A stretch of 64,000 bases of DNA from contig NC_092800.1 of NCBI RefSeq assembly GCF_918797505.1, positions 26,985,577-27,049,576 of the forward strand, written 5' to 3'. Of the stretch, positions 1 through 11,357 are shown piece by piece. Position 1 is the first letter of the stretch, and the number at the start of each line of letters is the position of its first letter. A program made the translations under genes and the position numbers. The DNA comes from Bemisia tabaci (Eukaryota; Arthropoda; Insecta; Hemiptera; Aleyrodidae). Below the pieces are notes generated by a model. That model made no database searches. It was not told the origin of the DNA and was given only the letters and a program-made list of their open reading frames with translations.

Positions 1-1181
1 GAACATGAGAGTCCACATCATCACAGAGTTGGAAAAGAGCTTCAAAGGAGTTACTGAGAATATTTCCAGATTTGGACGAATCTAGATTGGAAGGATTCTT
101 CATGTTTGACTGACAAAGTGCATCTGCAATTGCCACACATGATGCTATCTTTTCCTTACGTCTGAAACAAAAAATAAAAAGAGGTATTTTCTTAAATTTT
201 GACTCTCAACTATATGCTTTTTAATTCATGCATAAGAGCCTCTGATGAAGCCATAGTACACGTCCGATTTATATACTCCGTCCAAAAGGCCTAGATGCAG
301 ATAATTAAAAACAGGTGAGGAATAAAAGAATAACTCAAGTAGCCAAAACCTCTTCCAATTTATAAAAAGCACTATCAAGAAGAAAAGCGAGTAGTCTCTT
401 GAGGAAGAATATGAAGTTGGCACTTTGGAAGTGGTGCTTGACATTCCAGGGTAGTTAAGTAAACTTGGTTTGGGAATCATCCCTCAACAAAAAAAAAAAA
501 AAAAATACCTATTGCCAAGCTCATGACATAGCTTTTCATTTGAATGATAAAGATTGAGGATGTAAAGTAGTTTTATGGTAAAATTTTAGGATTTTGTGAT
601 ACAATTTGTTAACAAAATTACGAAAGATAAGTATAAGTCGTAATCAGAACACCTGTTGCCACATCATGACTAGAATTTGCTGGTGACATTAAATGAAAAA
701 GTCCTACAGTATGCTACACATTGCAGTCATTTACATTCTACCATTGCAACATTTCCTCGGGACTTGTTAGCCGTATGCATCATTTTGTAATTTAATGTTT
801 ACAGTGGTTGTCTTGAGGGTCCACTGAGGGTTGAATTGTTCATTTATTATAACGATTCCAACCACAAAGTCTTGGTATATTGCTTTAGTTCAATCAAATA
901 ATAATGGATCAAACTGCACAATTTCCTTGAATTAAGATCAAAAATTAAATAGAGTACATAAAACCTCTGATTCTATAAAACAGAAAACGCAACAGAGGCT
1001 TGATTGGGATTAGTTGGAATACCGTTGCCAAAGATGTGGTACGTCCAAATTTTATGATAAAAAAATGACTAGAGAGAATGCAAGCTGAAACATACCTGCT
1101 TACAGACTCATCGGGTTGACTAGTGTGGATAATTTTTAAAGCTTCGACAGCTTTACTGAGGGCTTTTTCAATATTTGACAT
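1..1181 (-). CDS. htt: Huntingtin, N-terminal two coding exons (partial at window edge)
   Basis: Exon 1 is 1181-1096 (28 codons plus 2 nt, donor GTATGT); exon 2 starts at 161 after a TTTGTTTCAG acceptor and runs off the window. The spliced frame is open throughout. Exon 1 begins MSNIEKALSKAVEALK, which matches the amphipathic N17 helix of huntingtin (pattern M-x3-EK-x3-KA-x-E-x-LK). Exon 2 begins RKEKIASC and later reads ALFQLCDDVDSHV, matching the first HEAT-like helices after the polyQ/polyP region of vertebrate huntingtin; the intron falls at the matching place. Huntingtin is a large HEAT-repeat scaffold acting in vesicle transport and autophagy (family knowledge). Where vertebrates have polyQ and polyP, this protein has about ten ordinary residues with one Q. 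The start is the first ATG. The rest of the gene lies to the left of the window. Confidence 0.82.
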
Positions 1182-2063
1182 GGCGCACTGTTAATTACAA
1201 GAGACGCGATCCACCAAAAACTTGCATATCCTGTTCTATTTACACATCAGAAAGCAAAAGAAATCAATAACTGTCACATTTTTGTAATTGAATAAATGAG
1301 AAATTGATTATGAACTTTTTCTTGTTTCTTCCAGGGATACATAATCAAATCAACAGAAGAAATCCTAACCTCTCGATAGATGGGGGGCAGATAAATTGTA
1401 TACAAGATAAATCGTATACTCCCGTCGAAATCAGATAAATCATATACAGATGGATGGTGAGAGGATAATTCATATAATTTGCCAGTTTGTCAAACTGTTG
1501 GGCGATCGCGAAATTCACTCTGATTTCTGATCATTCATAATTTCATAGCCCTTCTTTCTCACAAATAATGTAAGGAATTTTTTTTACCTAATACCACCAA
1601 TAATTCTCATTTGGATTATTAATTATTTCTGCACTAATATTTCCAAAGACATATATTTCACATCTAGATAAGGTGGATTGCCAATTATCGATACTATCCA
1701 CAGACTGTCCAGCTTTTGGTTATTATGCAGATTACCGGCCCCTGGGCATATCGAGTTTCTGATCTTCCTGTCGGCAGGAGTTGGTTTCTAACTTCACAGA
1801 GAGGTAAAATACGGTGGCGGAAACGTCTCAAAACACATGAAATGTGGTTTTCAACGAAAACACATGAACGAAAACACATGAAACGAGGTTTTCAACGGCG
1901 ATATCGTCGGGTACGCGGACGGGTCATAACACGCTGCCATGCGGAGCAACAGGGAACTAGTGGCGAAGTGAATCATACTGCCAACCCAACACAATTTTTA
2001 CTACCGACGACCTGGAAGATGAAGGTATGACGAAATTCATATCAACCTAATCCACAATCCTGA
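1182..2063. other. Upstream of huntingtin; no gene seen
   Basis: AT-rich sequence that should hold the huntingtin 5' UTR and promoter. No TATA box convincingly placed before the ATG was found. The two overlapping ORFs at 1694-2030 have no recognisable protein features and abut a repeat block, so I do not call them genes. Confidence 0.4.
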
Positions 2064-2216
2064 GTATAGCCTAACCTAACGTAACTTACCTGACGTAACG
2101 TAACGTAACCTAACCTACAGGTCCACAGGTTAGGTCGCGAAGCGACCTAACTTGCGGGCCTGTAGGTTAGGTTACGTTACGTTACGTCAGGTAAGTTACG
2201 TTAGGTTAGGCTATAC
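2064..2216. repeat. 153-bp near-perfect palindrome built of TTAGG/ACGTA-like units
   Basis: The left arm, starting GTATAGCCTAACCTAACG, is mirrored by the right arm ending TTAGGTTAGGCTATAC. The centre is near GGTCGCGAAGCGACC, itself a perfect hairpin. The arms consist of CCTAA and CGTAA words, a degenerate version of the adjacent telomere-like array. Confidence 0.9.
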
Positions 2217-2233
2217 GTAAGGCAATGCTCGGA

Positions 2234-2296
2234 GGTTAGGTTAGGTTAGGTTAGGTTAGGTTAGGTTAGGTTAGGTTAGGTTAGATTAGGTTAGGG
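2234..2296. repeat. Interstitial (TTAGG)n telomere-like array
   Basis: About 12 tandem copies of the 5-mer GGTTA (= TTAGG), with one variant (TTAGA) near the right end. TTAGG is the canonical telomere unit of most insects. It lies between two protein-coding regions, so it is interstitial unless the scaffold is misassembled. Confidence 0.93.
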
Positions 2297-2510
2297 ATGA
2301 TTTTTTTAGAAATTCGTAAATTTTGTCCAAATAATTTTTGCTTTTCTCATTGTTCCAGGATATTGGCATGGAAGCCAATTTTATAAACCCACCGCCAGTA
2401 CTCGATGAAATTGTTACTGTTTTTGCATTATTTTTACCTTGTACTTTCCTGTTTTCTGAATAAAAGTGTATTTTCGCCTTTGCGTACTCCCGAATCAGTG
2501 TTTCTTTCAT
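2286..2510 (-). CDS. Hypothetical 74-aa ORF ending in the TTAGG array
   Basis: A single-exon ORF of 74 codons starting MKETLIREYAKAKIHFYSEN. An in-frame TAA lies two codons before the ATG, so this is the longest possible start. Composition is protein-like: basic N-terminal helix, a Ser/Gly-rich centre (ISSSTGGGF), then a helical C-terminus (KNYLDKIYEFLKK). I do not recognise the family. The last codons and the stop (SLT then TAA) are supplied by the CCTAA telomere-like repeat, so the natural C-terminus may have been lost or replaced. No poly(A) signal was identified. It could be a small gene, a retrocopy fragment or chance. Confidence 0.35.
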   Translation of the reverse strand: MKETLIREYAKAKIHFYSENRKVQGKNNAKTVTISSSTGGGFIKLASMPISWNNEKSKNYLDKIYEFLKKSSLT

Positions 2511-2544
2511 TTCTTAGGTTGGCATCACAATAAGTATCCCCACA

Positions 2545-2580
2545 ACAACAACAAAAATGGCGGAAATCGTGTTTCGTGAG
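2545..2580 (+). promoter_or_regulatory. Possible start region with a YY1-like AAAATGGCGG motif
   Basis: AAAATGGCGG at about 2553 resembles the YY1 initiator-associated motif common at TATA-less animal start sites. It lies about 45 bp from the ATG of the minus-strand 74-aa ORF. On the plus strand the ATG opens only a 21-codon ORF. Confidence 0.25.
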
Positions 2581-4456
2581 CCCTTTAATTTTGGTGTTAT
2601 TTCACTACATTGTGATCATTAAACAGCGTTTTTCATGGTTTCCGCCACTTAATTTCGATTTTACTTACCTTACTTTACCTCCCTGTGAAGTTTCCATCAA
2701 TTTTCCGGTAGGATTTCGTGGGGCCCGTAATGTGCATTTTTACCCAGCTTTTTGGGGTAACGTAACCAGTCTGTTGGCTTAAATTTTAAGCGTCTTTGAG
2801 AAGAACTTAGTTCATTCTGACATTGTTGAGTCCATATAAAATTTAAAAAATTCTAGTGAAGAACTGTGTGCAGCCCGTTTAGGAGTCCCCAATATTTTGT
2901 GTCAATCTGTGTGGCAGTGACCGTTCGTCTGTCCTGATTAGGACGGAGGCCAATTTTTAATAATTTTAAATAAGTTAAAGATACAGTCCTACAATTTCAG
3001 TAGTGTCTTGTCAGTGGGTCAGCTCTTTTAGTATTTGTGTCTCCAGATATCCGTCGAAGTTCATCCATGTGGAGCTCCTGCACCGAAGTGTCTTGCGTCC
3101 CCGTCCTTGACTTCATTCGTATCTGTTTTTTCCGAGTCACTTGAACAGCTTACTCATTTTTTCATTTAAAATCTTCCAAAAGGTCTGATGTTTGATCTCA
3201 ACAGTTTACTTATCATAATTTAGTCAGGCCAATTTGTTCATCCTGCATGAATCATCTTGTTACGTCTCATTCCTTTCAATACGTGTGTAGTCCTGGCAGC
3301 TTGATTTGGCTCGACGCTAGTTTGTTCACACTTTAAATTGAAGACCCCACTAACTCCAGTTGAGAAATCAAGAGATAACGGGAGTATAAGGAGTCTCCGA
3401 CAAGGAAGCTTAGCCACTGAAAGTTTCTTGATAACCCAGCATTTGGATAAATGATAACAGCAAGTCAAACCGCAGGTTTGCTTGGTTTCAAGAAACCTTA
3501 TTGGCAGCCTCTAAAACAAGCCACTAATTAGTGGCAATTGCTCCAAATCCTTGGTAACTAACATCATCACTCTATCTTTGAGCAGAGGTAAGTGAAATTG
3601 TCGTAACATCTTATGTCGTTAATAACTCTTGTAACTTATGTCGCAGCTGACAATGGAAGTAGAGAAAAATAGCCTCATATTTGAGGTTTTACATTTTCTG
3701 CTATCGCTGTCCAAATTACCAGAGACCTGAGTTGTTGGTGAGACCCACAGCTCAGCAAAACTTCGGTCTCTGCCTCCTAAAGTTTTTCCTTTTCATCATT
3801 GGGCCTTATTTGTACACTTTAGTACCTATCCTGAAAAGCCGCTTTCTGCTGACTTCAACTGGTCAAGGGCATGGAGAAAGGCAACAAAATACGTGATAGA
3901 AAGATAACTTCAGCGGCCTCGTCATATCGTTGGGTTTGTTCTAATTATCTTTTGTGAACATTAAAAAAAGTCGCTTGGTACCGAACGTCAAAATAATCAA
4001 CAACTCTCGGGCCATCCTAGTCACCTTATTGGCTACTAATACCTAATTAATGATCACCATCTCTTCTTCCTTGAGGGTCCGAGGGTGAGATGTGTTTCAG
4101 ATATTCTCAAGAATATCGACATTTCAAATAATAAATGTCAAATTCTGCTATCTATATTGCCCTTTTGCCTCTTCCGAAATGAGGTTAGTTTAAAAACAAA
4201 TCATAACAAGAGTACAGTTTGATGTTCGGTACCCACCAACCAACAATTTGATGCTAGTATGCAATTTACCCATCGGACACCCAGTATATAAATTACCGTG
4301 TATGCGATTTATACTAACTCGATAAACGCATGACATCCACGTACTCAGTTTTTAATCTCTTCGCACCATCATTACATCGAGTGGTTTTATTGCAATACTT
4401 TTGAGTTTGATATATATTTGTAGATATGAAAGATCAGATTGCCAGTGCCACTTTTG
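2581..4456. other. No gene seen between the small ORF and the gap
   Basis: Scattered short ORFs (such as 3238-3468 minus and 3681-3896 plus) show no family features or convincing splice context. If the hemicentin-like gene continues toward lower coordinates, its next exons should be here or in the gap, but I could not find Ig-domain exons. Confidence 0.4.
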
Positions 4457-4956
4457 NNNNNNNNNNNNNNNNNNNNNNNNNNNNNNNNNNNNNNNNNNNN
4501 NNNNNNNNNNNNNNNNNNNNNNNNNNNNNNNNNNNNNNNNNNNNNNNNNNNNNNNNNNNNNNNNNNNNNNNNNNNNNNNNNNNNNNNNNNNNNNNNNNNN
4601 NNNNNNNNNNNNNNNNNNNNNNNNNNNNNNNNNNNNNNNNNNNNNNNNNNNNNNNNNNNNNNNNNNNNNNNNNNNNNNNNNNNNNNNNNNNNNNNNNNNN
4701 NNNNNNNNNNNNNNNNNNNNNNNNNNNNNNNNNNNNNNNNNNNNNNNNNNNNNNNNNNNNNNNNNNNNNNNNNNNNNNNNNNNNNNNNNNNNNNNNNNNN
4801 NNNNNNNNNNNNNNNNNNNNNNNNNNNNNNNNNNNNNNNNNNNNNNNNNNNNNNNNNNNNNNNNNNNNNNNNNNNNNNNNNNNNNNNNNNNNNNNNNNNN
4901 NNNNNNNNNNNNNNNNNNNNNNNNNNNNNNNNNNNNNNNNNNNNNNNNNNNNNNNN
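4457..4956. other. Assembly gap (500 N)
   Basis: Exactly 500 N, the usual fixed-size scaffolding gap of unknown true length. Several apparent ORFs spanning it are artefacts of translating N. Confidence 0.99.
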
Positions 4957-5085
4957 AAGAAAAATCATGGCAGCTTTAAAGAATTGTTGTCGAGTAGTTT
5001 TCCGTTGAAAAAATAAAGTATGTCAGAAAGTCTGCGACGTCGCAAAGCGAGTTATGTGATTGCCGACTTACACCATCGATAAGCA
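4957..5085. repeat. Partial copy of the 46.0-kb foldback MITE
   Basis: Contains the same words as 46027-46288: a polypurine/TTTTCCGTTGAAAA segment, a GCGACGTCGCAAA core and the end GTGATTGCCGACTTACACC. Its left half lies in the assembly gap. Confidence 0.75.
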
Positions 5086-5150
5086 GATACTTGCAATGTT
5101 GCAAACAGAAAAATGCAGTTTTCGACACCAGTTACTGATATGATACTTAC

Positions 5151-5332
5151 ACTGACATAAAAGTAGTCCCCATTGGGAGTAAAAGGCTCACTGCTGTACA
5201 CACCTTTCTTTGGTGTCAAGGGCTCAAGGGTTACATTTTGTAAAATTTCACCTTTGACATTCAAGAAACACACCATTGTCAAATTTTGAATATTCTTCGG
5301 CTCAGTTTGAATCAGAATTGAATTTTCAGCAC
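5151..5332 (-). CDS. Hemicentin-like exon, last one visible
   Basis: 182 nt after a CTCTTTTCAG acceptor. The split Gly codon joins to AENSILIQTEPKNIQ. It ends FYVS in phase 0 before GTAAGT, so at least one more exon must follow. The assembly gap begins 194 bp further on. Confidence 0.8.
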
Positions 5333-8300
5333 CTGAAAAGAGGAATAATAAAAAACGGTCATCTCATGAATAACAATTTCTAGAGAAACAAAAAAGAAGA
5401 CTTAACAATTGAAAAGACAAAGCATAACTCATGTGCAACTTGAAAACAACATGATTAAGTACTTATGACACTCAGTAGTGATTTCATTGATTTCGACCGT
5501 TCACTATTTCACCATTTCGATGGTGGAATGATGAGCATTTTACAAGGTTTGAATGGTGCAGCATCAAAAAATATGTTATCTAATTAGAAGTGGTTCTAAT
5601 ATTCATTCATTTTACCACAGATTGAACGCTTTCTTTTCTTTTCTATTCAATGCTTTTCTTCACAGATATGGACAAATGAAATTTTAGAAATTCGTCAAAA
5701 CGCGTACTTAGATTTGACGGCGTCCAATGGTACGACTGCAACGCCATATTGAAAACTTGTTTACTTTCTGTTCTGAGAATGGGTCTTGTCAATTTCATAT
5801 CATTTTTTTGTGTACTCAGTTATATATTGTTCGTTATTTTGAGTTTTATTCATTTTTTAAATTCATCTGATGGCTTTATAAAGCTACCAGATCTGCCAGA
5901 ATCTCTTCGAAGGTCATTTTGAGCTGCGCAGCAAAGACGGTACGACTTGCGACATCACCCGATGGCCTATATTCTCAGCGCTGCCACTTGAACCGTACCC
6001 TGTTTGTCTACTGTGGTAGGGTGTACCTTGACTCTTAAATTACTTGGTTTGGGCAGTAACGATTGGCAGTCAGGGAAGTCGTGGGATTTAAAGGAGTGAA
6101 TTTTAAGATACAGCAATATTTTGGGATTGAAAAAAACCATATATACAGCAAAAAGAAGCAGCTATGAATAATTGAACGCACTACTCACAGCAGAATGCCT
6201 ATTAGATCAAGAGGCATATACTTGGTCCATTAGAAGGATCATCTTCGCTGACAACTCTGCGAACTAATAACAAATTATTGGTATTCGTGCGCTCCTTATT
6301 TTTCATCCAAAACCTCTTGAGTAGGGAAGATGATAAGGGAGGCTCACAGACAAACTTCCAGTAAGTGTGAATGGCACAAACTGCGCAAGAGAGTTTAAAA
6401 CCATACTTGTGACTTTCAAAGGAACCATTTCACCTCTTTGGTGGCAACCAACGGGACACCTTGGCGAATTCTAATGAGAAATAACTGTGTAGATAGTTGT
6501 TCCTACTCATACGCAGAAAAATCTTGAGAAAAAGAACAGCTACTTGAAAGGAAATAGAAATAACACTTGCACACATGCTACCAAGCACGATTGTAAACAA
6601 ATGGAACCGGAAGTGAAGTTAGGTTATGCGATGACGCAATCTATTCCGTCACTGGAAAGGGCATAAAAGCGGGAGAATCGAACTTGCGGTCACTGACTCC
6701 CATTCATGTTTTCGACCTGGTGCCGGTCAAAGGTGCCGGTGCACCATCTCCTGTTTTTGCCTATCCGTTGAAATGAAGGCGAACCGCGTTTTCATGCCTT
6801 GGAATCACGTTCTGTGCTCTGCTCTGTGGCACCGAGCTATCTTCGCCTTCAATTCGACGGTTAGGCAGAAACAACTCCTTCGCAATTGCAATTTTCGTAA
6901 TTTGACAGCATCAGACTTGCAATTAGCTCATTTAAACACACGTAAAATCATGAATGTAAATCTCGACTATAAACCTTGCGAATGACTTTTGCACCATGGT
7001 GAGGGAATATTCGCAATGTTGTGAACAGGTACCTTTCAGGGGTCGATGACTAGTTTCGATGAGGGTTTTGGCAGGCCTCACGGAGAAACCATAAGAGAAA
7101 TCAATGTTGCTGAGGCCTGTAGAGCGGATGGTGTACTGCGCATCACTTTTGACGTTCACCCTCCATATTCCTGGATCCGGTTGCTACGAGAGAAAAAAAA
7201 TATCTTATATTAATAGAAGATTCTATCTGAAGACAAAACATAATTTTTCTGCGTAAAATCGTTCCACAAGAAAACGGAATTTAGCCTACCTACATTGGCA
7301 AATTAAGCAAGAAAATACGAGAAAAATCCAGGTCTTCATACTAACGTGCTAAGGAAAAACGCCGTATGAACCTTCAGGCGTTGCCAAATTTCCTTTGATA
7401 AAACATGGATTTTCTGGTAAACTTATGAATATTTTCTTTTCAACTTTTTTGATAATTTTGTTCACAATTTCATCTAAAGTTCCTAAAATTGCAAGGAAAA
7501 ATATTCAGAACATTCCTCAAAAATAAACATTTTATCGCAGGAAATTTGGCAGCTCTCGAATGTTCATATGGCGTTCTTCCTTAGCACGGCAGTATAGTCG
7601 AGCGAGCCAATCGCTTCAGTTGATTGCATAGAGAAAAAAAAGGAGGTGTTTGCATTTCGGGCATCTTGGAATTTTTTTGATGACGTAGGTCGGTACGGCG
7701 ACTTATATAATCGATTTTCTTGGAAATGGTGTAGTTTATGGCAAAAATGCATTCTACATAAAGTGTTTGAAATTATTTATGTATCATGCGTTGATTAAAG
7801 CAAAAAAATCGAACATCCCTGGTAAAAATAGGCGATAGGAGCTGCGTTTCAAAATACCATAGGAGTCCTTATAGCCGACTGAAGAAGGCGATAGAAAATC
7901 ATATGGCTGGCTGTAGAAAGTGGAAAAAATCATACGGCCGGGCTACACGAAGCGATAAAAAATTAAACAGCCGGGCTATATAGTTCCTGTCGCCGGACTT
8001 TACACTTTATCGCCTGGCTGTTGCTTTTTCGCCATCGGCTGTAAAAGGCTATAAGAAATTGTGTAGAAATTCGTGTGCTTTGTAAATCCGCAAGTTTGCA
8101 CGGAATCACCATAATATTTACAAAACACACATTATATTTTCCTTTGCTACATATTTGTTTTCATCAATTAAAGTGAGAATAATCCATACAGAGTGTGCAA
8201 ACATTTCAAAGTCATGAGTTGAACAACGCTGACTCCGTGAGATTAAATATTAGAGCCTAACACAAAGCGGAGCGGCGGCGCACTGGCGCCTACCAACCTA

Positions 8301-11300
8301 ACAGGGATACTTCACGCACTGCGCAATGCGTGAAGTATCCCTGTTAGGTTTGTAGGCGCCAATGCGCGTTTCGCGCTGGCTGCCCGCCCGCCGCGCTGCG
8401 CCGCAGCGTACCACGGCGCTTGAAGCAACTATTTCACACCAGAAGTATTGCACAGTATCGTACGAAATTGAAGGCGCTCCAACATATTAGGAATGGCAGG
8501 CATCCTTCAAAAGTATGGAGCTTCCCTCGCAAAATAAATCAAGATACTACGGCCCAAAAAGAGAGCGGTAGTCCAAAAACTCACTAAGTCCTAGCATCCG
8601 TAATTAGTAACGGATAGCATACACTTTATCGTCAGGCTGTTGCTTAATCGCCATCGGTTATAAAAGGCTATAAGAAATTGTGTTGCCGGCTATAGAAGCT
8701 ATCGGAAATCTTACAGTCGGCTGTAGGTCTATGGTATTTTGGAACACAGATTCTACTGCCAATTTTTACCAGGGATTATGGTCCGTTCTTCATACTTCGA
8801 ATTCCGGATTTCGCTGGCCAGGTAGTACCGACCTACGTCACAGGGTAAACAAACCTCAAGATGCAAGCACCTCCTTCTTTTTCTCTATGAGTTGATTGTA
8901 GAGGTGAACTTCAGTTCGGTGAAACGAAGGGTCAATTCTACCCCAAATAGTAGTGATCGCGAAGAGCTGCGATTTGATCGGAGAATGTGTCGCGATTTTA
9001 TCATCGTCGATTTATTGTACTATCATCGGATAAAAAATTGCGATAAAGTGCGATTTCGTCGCGTAACTTTGCAATAAAATCGCGATTTTAGCGACAGTGA
9101 TTCGTCGCAATATTATCGAACAAAAAATCGTGATATATAAATTGAGATAAAAATTTCGATTTCACCCAACGCGATTTTACAGAGATAAAATTGCGACAAG
9201 ATCGAAGATATCGCTCAGATGGTAATGATCCTAGTGATTTATCGCCAAAAAATCGCGACTTTTCCGTTGAAAAATCCTACTTAATGTGACAAGCCGAAAA
9301 AATGTGGTTCACATAGCGCATGTTCCTCACCGATCTAAGTTTTCTAGTTCGGTAATCTGAGACTTTGGTTCATTGAGCAGAACCAAACTGAAACTTTTGT
9401 AGTTCCTAACTGCAAAATGTCCAATTTTCCCTGCCATTCCGCATTGCCTATCTCTCCGATGCATTACATTCATTCAAGTGATCTTTAAAATTGAACATTT
9501 TGATTTAAAAATATGCAAATGATTTAAAAATATTGCAAATAATTCGCAAATTAATTGGAATTTTATTGCATTACTTAGGTCGTACCTTTATTTCAATATT
9601 TTCATGCCACTGTGCCACTAGGGTATTTAATATCGATTTTCTTGTGAATCATGATGTCATACCTAACCCCTCCAACTGCATACAATGATTATGAAATAGA
9701 TCGATACTCACTTTTACATTCAATATTTTTACATTCTCCAAATCCAATAGGGAGGTCAAGTTTTCCGGCAGTTCTCCAGACGGGTTCATAACTTGCACTT
9801 TTGGGTGGATCCCGGCCACCGATACTGTGAACTCTTTCAGCGTTTGATCTACTGGAAGCTCGTGTTCCTCTACAGATGATGAATTTTTGTCCGAGCGATC
9901 CACAGCCAACAAGTTGACTTTATGAGACTGCAAGCTCACCCGTACAAAATTCAAAACCTGTGGCAAAAATTAATATTCATTTAGTTCATCGCTCCAAAAA
10001 AGACGATTTGCATCTGAAAAAAATAGTTCTGTTTATAGGGCCAGGGCCGTATTTACCAACTTGCCGCCCATGGGCCGCCTGTATTTTGCCGCCTCCTTCT
10101 CATTCGTTTTGAAACATCAATAAAAACCATCAAGTGAACGTGCGGGGGGGGGGGGGGAGGGTGCATAAGACACGTTTACTCGTGTTGGATACATTTTTTG
10201 CGAAAGCCCCATCAACACTATACTAGCAACATTTCACGGAACTTTGCGCGAAAGTTAAGTTCCGTTAACCTATCTCTGTGTAGATAAGACCTTCCATTTA
10301 TAAGAAATAAGCGAAAAATTTATGCAAGAAGAAATATAAGTATGGTTTAATAATTTTAACTTCTACCGCCGCGTCGCAATGACCGCATTGTGTCTGGCGC
10401 AATGCGTGAAGTATTCGTGCAGTCTTGTAGGCGCTCTGCGTTTCGCGCTAACCGCACTGAGTTTGACGCAATGCGTGAAGTATTCATCCAGTCTTGTAGG
10501 CGCTAATATGTGTTACATGCCGACCGCCGCGCCGAGGGCTTCTCTCAAGTCCTCATCGTCATTCCTCTCTGCGCCGCGCCGCTCCAGGCCAAATTGCGTG
10601 TTTGGTTTCTCTCTTGACTTGACTTATTAAAGGTGCAGTCTCTTGTATCACCGAAAGACGACAAAATTAGCGATTACTATACTCTCAGGAAAAAGAGATT
10701 TTGTCGCCTTTTCTCGTTGGTAATTTTCTCTTCTGAATCAGATTTTTTTTTTATACCTACGTTTAAAAAGATCGCAAAATTGGTCGCCCCCCAAATTTTC
10801 CGCCATGGGCCGCGGCCCATATGGCCACCCTCTTAATCCGGCCTTGCATAGGGCTCATGCACTTTCTTTGCTACAGAAGTTTCCGTTATGAGGACAGAAT
10901 ACGCTATACTTACGACCGAGGTTCTGTTCTCACAACAGAAAAGTTCTGTAAGTATAACAAAGAACGTGCAGGAGCCCTGTGATCAAACAGAGGGGTTCTG
11001 TCATCAGCACCGACTATTTTTTGCGTACATAACAAGAAAAAAACTCACGCGCGGTTCTTCGTCTGTAAATTACCAGAGAGGAAAATTTTTTAAGCGCTTT
11101 GCAAAACATTCTGCAGTAATGAGGGATGACCAGCAATTTGCAAGGTGTTGAATTATTCGTGAGGCTATGTTTCCCTTTTTAGAGATCCTCTCTGAAAGTT
11201 TTTTGTAAAACAATTTGAGAATTCTCTTCTGAATGAATGACGCAAGAGCGGATATTTTGAAACGCCTCAATCGATAAACGAGACATTTGATTCAATTGAG

Positions 11301-11323
11301 AGCATTTCTTCAAATTAAAATTG

Positions 11324-11357
<34 letters not shown>

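Noticed and set aside
4387..5016. Four long ORFs of about 190 codons spanning 4387-5016
   Set aside because: They consist almost wholly of N translated as unknown residues; only the gap is real. The same applies to 40701-41237.
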